Part shown: piece after piece, positions 6,175 through 7,837 of the stretch
How the letters are laid out: the number at the start of each line of letters is the position of its first letter
Numbering within the stretch: the first letter of the stretch is position 1
DNA from: Rhizobiaceae bacterium
GTDB lineage: Bacteria > Pseudomonadota > Alphaproteobacteria > Rhizobiales > Rhizobiaceae
Assembly (NCBI GenBank): GCA_014380965.1
Contig: JACMIV010000117.1
Span: 1 to 7,837, forward strand
Length of the DNA: 7,837 nt
Direction: 5' to 3'
Translations under genes and position numbers: made by a program
Notes under the pieces: model-generated
Seen by the model: the letters and a program-made list of their open reading frames with translations, nothing else
Database searches by the model: none
Told to the model about the DNA's origin: nothing

Positions 6175-6194
6175 CTCTCCGAATGATCGGAGAG
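6175..6194 (+). promoter_or_regulatory. 20-bp perfect dyad covering the luxI ribosome-binding site
   Basis: CTCTCCGA (6175-6182) and TCGGAGAG (6187-6194) are perfect 8-bp inverted arms around the loop ATGA. The right arm contains most of the luxI Shine-Dalgarno sequence GGAGAGGG (6189-6196), 7 nt before the ATG at 6204. In RNA the hairpin would hide the ribosome-binding site; in DNA it is a lux-box-sized dyad downstream of the expected promoter. Structure is directly visible; regulation is inference. Confidence 0.6.
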
Positions 6195-6203
6195 GGCGAG
6201 ACA

Positions 6204-6910
6204 ATGCTTGATGTCCATGTCGTCACGGCTGCCAACGCGCATCTCTACGAGGATGCGATGGACGCCTGCTTCCGCTGGCGCCACAAGATCTATGTCGACG
6301 AGAAGCGTTGGATGCCGCCTCGGCCGGACGGCCGGGAAATCGACCAATTCGACGATCCGGACGCGACCTACCTCTTGGCGTTTCGTGGCGACGCCTTCGT
6401 CGCGGGCAGTCGCCTGCGCCCGTTCTCGCGGCCGACGCTGCTTGCAGAGGTCTTCCGGCGCTGGCGGGAATGCGCGGACTTCCCGTTCGGCCGAACGAGG
6501 CGGAGTGGACGCGCATGTTCGTCGTTCCGGGCCTTCGTGAAAAAGGCCACAAGGGCGTTGCGGCCGCAATGTGCTGCGCGGTCATGGAATACTGCCTCGA
6601 CGAGGGCCTCGACTGGATCGGCGGCATTCAGGAAACTTACTGGCTGCCGCGGTGGATAGACTATGGCTGGGAGGTGCTTCCCCTTGGTCTGCCGCAGGAC
6701 ATCGACGGAACCTCCTGCGTCGCAGCGCTCTTTCGTGTCGGGCCGGATGCGCTCGACGGAGCAAGGATCGCTGCCGGCGTCAGCGAACCACAGGTGGTGC
6801 ACAAGGGCCCGCGGCGGGACTTCATCACTGGACGGGTCTGGCCGGACGACGGCGCGCAGATGCCCGATGCCAGAGACGACGCCGACCCGCAGTCTGGATT
6901 TCTGCTATGA
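6204..6910 (+). pseudogene. Acyl-homoserine-lactone synthase (LuxI family), interrupted by a -1 frameshift
   Basis: LuxI enzymes make acyl-homoserine lactone signals from S-adenosylmethionine and acyl-ACP or acyl-CoA. The first part reads in one frame from ATG 6204 to about 6491, the rest in another frame from 6491 to TGA 6908-6910. Joined at 6491 (that C read twice) they give 235 residues. LuxI landmarks on the joined protein: R26, Y30 (usually Phe), W36, D47 and D50 in EIDQFD, R70/R72, F84, E101-W-T-R104, and a C-terminal QETYWLPRWIDYGW...PLGLPQDIDG. Read as given, the first frame ends at 6657-6659 after 151 residues and lacks E101 and R104, so it should be inactive. Restoring one C in the CC at 6491-6492 repairs it, so a sequencing error is possible; genuine loss or recoding are alternatives. 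About 45 residues extend past the usual LuxI end. The start at 6204 has a strong GGAGAGGG site; an in-frame ATG at 6183 lies in the hairpin loop and has none. Confidence 0.85.
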
Positions 6911-7098
6911 GCCGAGCAGCCGATACCTTCGTCACCGCTCCTGACCTGGCCGACGGCCGCTATGCCGAGGATGTCGCTGCGCTCGTGCAGTTCTCCGGCT
7001 ATATCGCCCGCGAGGCGAAGCGGCTCGGCCTTGCCGAAGCCGCGGAGAAGGCCCGCCTCGTGGAACGCGATCTGCTGTCGGCTCTCGAAGCCGGGTGA
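6907..7098 (+). CDS. Small helical protein translationally coupled to luxI
   Basis: A 63-residue protein starting at ATG 6907, which overlaps the luxI stop TGA at 6908-6910. After a polar N-terminus (1-20) it looks like a helical hairpin: AEDVAALVQFSGYIAREAKRLG, then LAEAAEKARLVERDLLSALEAG. No signal peptide, Cys pair or catalytic motif is visible. The YIAREA--LGL-EAAEKARL pattern recalls small helical proteins encoded near regulators in Rhizobiales, but no named family is claimed. Base composition matches the luxI and luxR genes. There is no good ribosome-binding site, so translation probably depends on ribosomes finishing luxI. Being fixed to luxI by overlap suggests a quorum-sensing role, for example an antiactivator analogous in size class to TraM-like proteins, but that is inference. 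Confidence 0.7.
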   Translation: MSRAADTFVTAPDLADGRYAEDVAALVQFSGYIAREAKRLGLAEAAEKARLVERDLLSALEAG

Positions 7099-7192
7099 AA
7101 CCGCAAAGATAGTGGTATCCTGGAAGAAGGCGACGCTTTGCTCACCGTCCAGCGCATTGGCAGTAATGCTACCGCGGCCCGCGGCTCGGACT

Positions 7193-7241
7193 GCAAGCTT
7201 CGGGCGCTGATTGCCAGATCCCGCAATTCGCGGAAGCTTGC
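7193..7241. repeat. 9-bp perfect inverted repeat with 31-nt spacer
   Basis: GCAAGCTTC (7193-7201) and GAAGCTTGC (7233-7241) are exact inverted copies, and each contains the palindrome AAGCTT. They lie about 95 bp after the luxI-coupled gene. The arms could form a stem that ends the quorum-sensing transcript or be a binding site; no T-run is present. Confidence 0.4.
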
Positions 7242-7333
7242 CAGCGTTTAGGTTGGCTCGCATCACGAGGCGATACTCTTTCATGCCCAAAATATAGCCA
7301 TTGAGAATTTGCCGAATGCCGTTTAGCTCATTC

Positions 7334-7367
7334 CATCTGACAATCGTCGGCATATGACAATCGTCGG
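7334..7367 (+). repeat. 17-bp tandem repeat upstream of the XRE regulator gene
   Basis: Two directly adjacent copies, 7334-7350 and 7351-7367, read CATNTGACAATCGTCGG and differ at one position (C or A at the fourth base). They end 109 bp before the preferred XRE start. Tandem identical sites with a 17-bp period upstream of a regulator gene suggest an operator or an iteron-like binding site; autoregulation by the XRE protein is a possibility only. Confidence 0.6.
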
Positions 7368-7476
7368 ACTGATGGGATCGTGACCCTTCTGGAACTTGCC
7401 GCGTCAAACTGACCGATGCCGCGTTTGCGGAGTTCAAGGGAAGCTCGACGAATCCAAGTGTGGTGGAGTTGCGAAA

Positions 7477-7716
7477 TTGCGTTCAGAGCCGGATCCCGTG
7501 GACGTGCATGTCGGTCGCCGCGTCCGCCACATGCGGCTCGTTAAGAACATGACGCAGGAAGAGCTCGGCGAGCGCATCGGCGTCAGCTATCAGCAGGTCC
7601 AGAAATACGAAACCGGTGCCAACCGAATCAGCGCCAGCCGCCTCTACTGGATCGCCACCGAATTCGGCATGCGCCCGGGCTGGTTCTTCGAAGAGCTGGA
7701 AATGGTGAGGCTGTAA
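7477..7716 (+). CDS. Small XRE-family helix-turn-helix transcriptional regulator
   Basis: A 79-residue protein that is essentially one Cro/C1-type HTH domain. It begins with PDPVDVHVGRRVRHMRL, the typical lead-in of a Rhizobiales XRE family, then MTQEELGERIGVSYQQVQKYETGANRISASRL (about 25-56), the five-helix core with the recognition helix near 37-47, and ends FFEELEMVRL. Family members often run to ~130 residues; this one stops just after the domain. The start was set at TTG 7477 because GGTGGAG lies 8 nt upstream and the family-like sequence begins there. An in-frame TTG at 7396 would add 27 residues containing three Cys but has no good ribosome-binding site. It should bind DNA as a dimer; its targets are unknown. 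Confidence 0.85.
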   Translation: MRSEPDPVDVHVGRRVRHMRLVKNMTQEELGERIGVSYQQVQKYETGANRISASRLYWIATEFGMRPGWFFEELEMVRL

Positions 7717-7750
7717 CGCTGAAAGCCTGCCGCGTGATGGCGCCGCTCAA

Positions 7751-7775
7751 GTCGCTGTTTCCTCGAAAAAGCGAC
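7751..7775 (+). terminator. Hairpin downstream of the XRE gene, possible terminator
   Basis: GTCGCT (7751-7756) pairs with AGCGAC (7770-7775), and TTTC (7758-7761) with GAAA (7765-7768), separated by one G/A mismatch, around a 3-nt loop. It begins 34 nt after the stop codon. No T-run follows on the plus strand, so termination would be Rho-assisted or the hairpin may only protect the 3' end. Confidence 0.4.
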
Positions 7776-7837
7776 GTAGGATAGGAGCACTAGGCAGCCT
7801 TCGTCCGGTCCATCTGAATGCCAACGCTGCACCAGTA

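Larger units (their letters stand above)
7099..7476. other. Intergenic region with inverted and tandem repeats, lower GC
   Basis: This 378-bp stretch between the small luxI-coupled gene and the XRE gene is less GC-biased than its neighbours, especially 7240-7340. It holds a 9-bp inverted repeat at 7193-7241 and a 17-bp tandem repeat at 7334-7367. A long minus-strand open frame crosses it (from 7437 into luxI), but its codons lack the strong G/C third-position bias seen in real genes here and most of it is antisense to genes; it is not annotated. It could be a worn gene remnant; nothing was recognised. Confidence 0.45.

Noticed and set aside
6183..6203. ATG at 6183 as the luxI start
   Set aside because: It sits in the loop of the hairpin with no upstream Shine-Dalgarno, while ATG 6204 has GGAGAGGG at ideal distance and gives the usual LuxI N-terminus.
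6661..7437. Minus-strand 258-residue open frame over luxI and the following spacer
   Set aside because: Much of it is antisense to luxI and the coupled small gene, and the part in the spacer lacks the codon bias of local genes. Kept only as a possible remnant in the findings.
7099..7476. CRISPR, tRNA or attachment-site structures in the spacer
   Set aside because: Only two tandem 17-bp copies without spacers are present, no cloverleaf could be drawn, and no integrase gene is nearby.

Overview
The window is GC-rich, densely packed DNA of an alphaproteobacterium, most likely Hyphomicrobiales (Rhizobiales; Aurantimonadaceae-like is a guess). This rests on codon use strongly biased to G/C in third position, a DUF2188-type protein and a small XRE regulator of kinds common in that order, and repeated ATGA stop/start overlaps. 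Taxonomy is inferred from recognised families; no search was run.

Layout: (1) 1-1126, + strand: the 3' end of an APH/ACAD10-11-type phosphotransferase gene, translationally coupled to an SDR oxidoreductase, probably part of an acyl-CoA or hydroxyacyl-CoA catabolic operon that begins outside the window. (2) 1139-1975, - strand: a transglutaminase-like cysteine-peptidase-fold protein, convergent with the SDR. (3) 2166-4089, + strand: a tight three-gene operon of a thioredoxin-fold redoxin and two HAD phosphatases, phosphoglycolate phosphatase (gph/cbbZ type) and a CbbY-type sugar-bisphosphate phosphatase, joined by 4-base overlaps. (4) 4186-4425, - strand: a 79-residue protein that is only a LuxR/GerE DNA-binding domain. 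(5) 4426-5333: AT-richer spacer, a DUF2188 gene with a TTG start, and a leader containing a strong hairpin. (6) 5334-7098, + strand: a quorum-sensing locus with a LuxR-type autoinducer-binding regulator, a LuxI-type acyl-homoserine-lactone synthase gene broken by a single -1 frameshift, and a 63-residue helical protein overlapping the luxI stop. (7) 7099-7837: a structured, compositionally different spacer with a 17-bp tandem repeat, then a small XRE regulator.

The most interesting part is the luxR-luxI-small ORF locus. The luxI Shine-Dalgarno lies in one arm of a perfect 8-bp inverted repeat with a 4-nt loop. That 20-bp dyad has the size of a lux box but sits over the ribosome-binding site, so it could be an RNA switch, an operator, or both. 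A second dyad lies further upstream of luxI and an 11-bp stem lies upstream of luxR. With the frameshift, the HTH-only LuxR protein nearby and the uncharacterised coupled small protein, this is a plausible quorum-sensing locus with unusual control, or one that is decaying.
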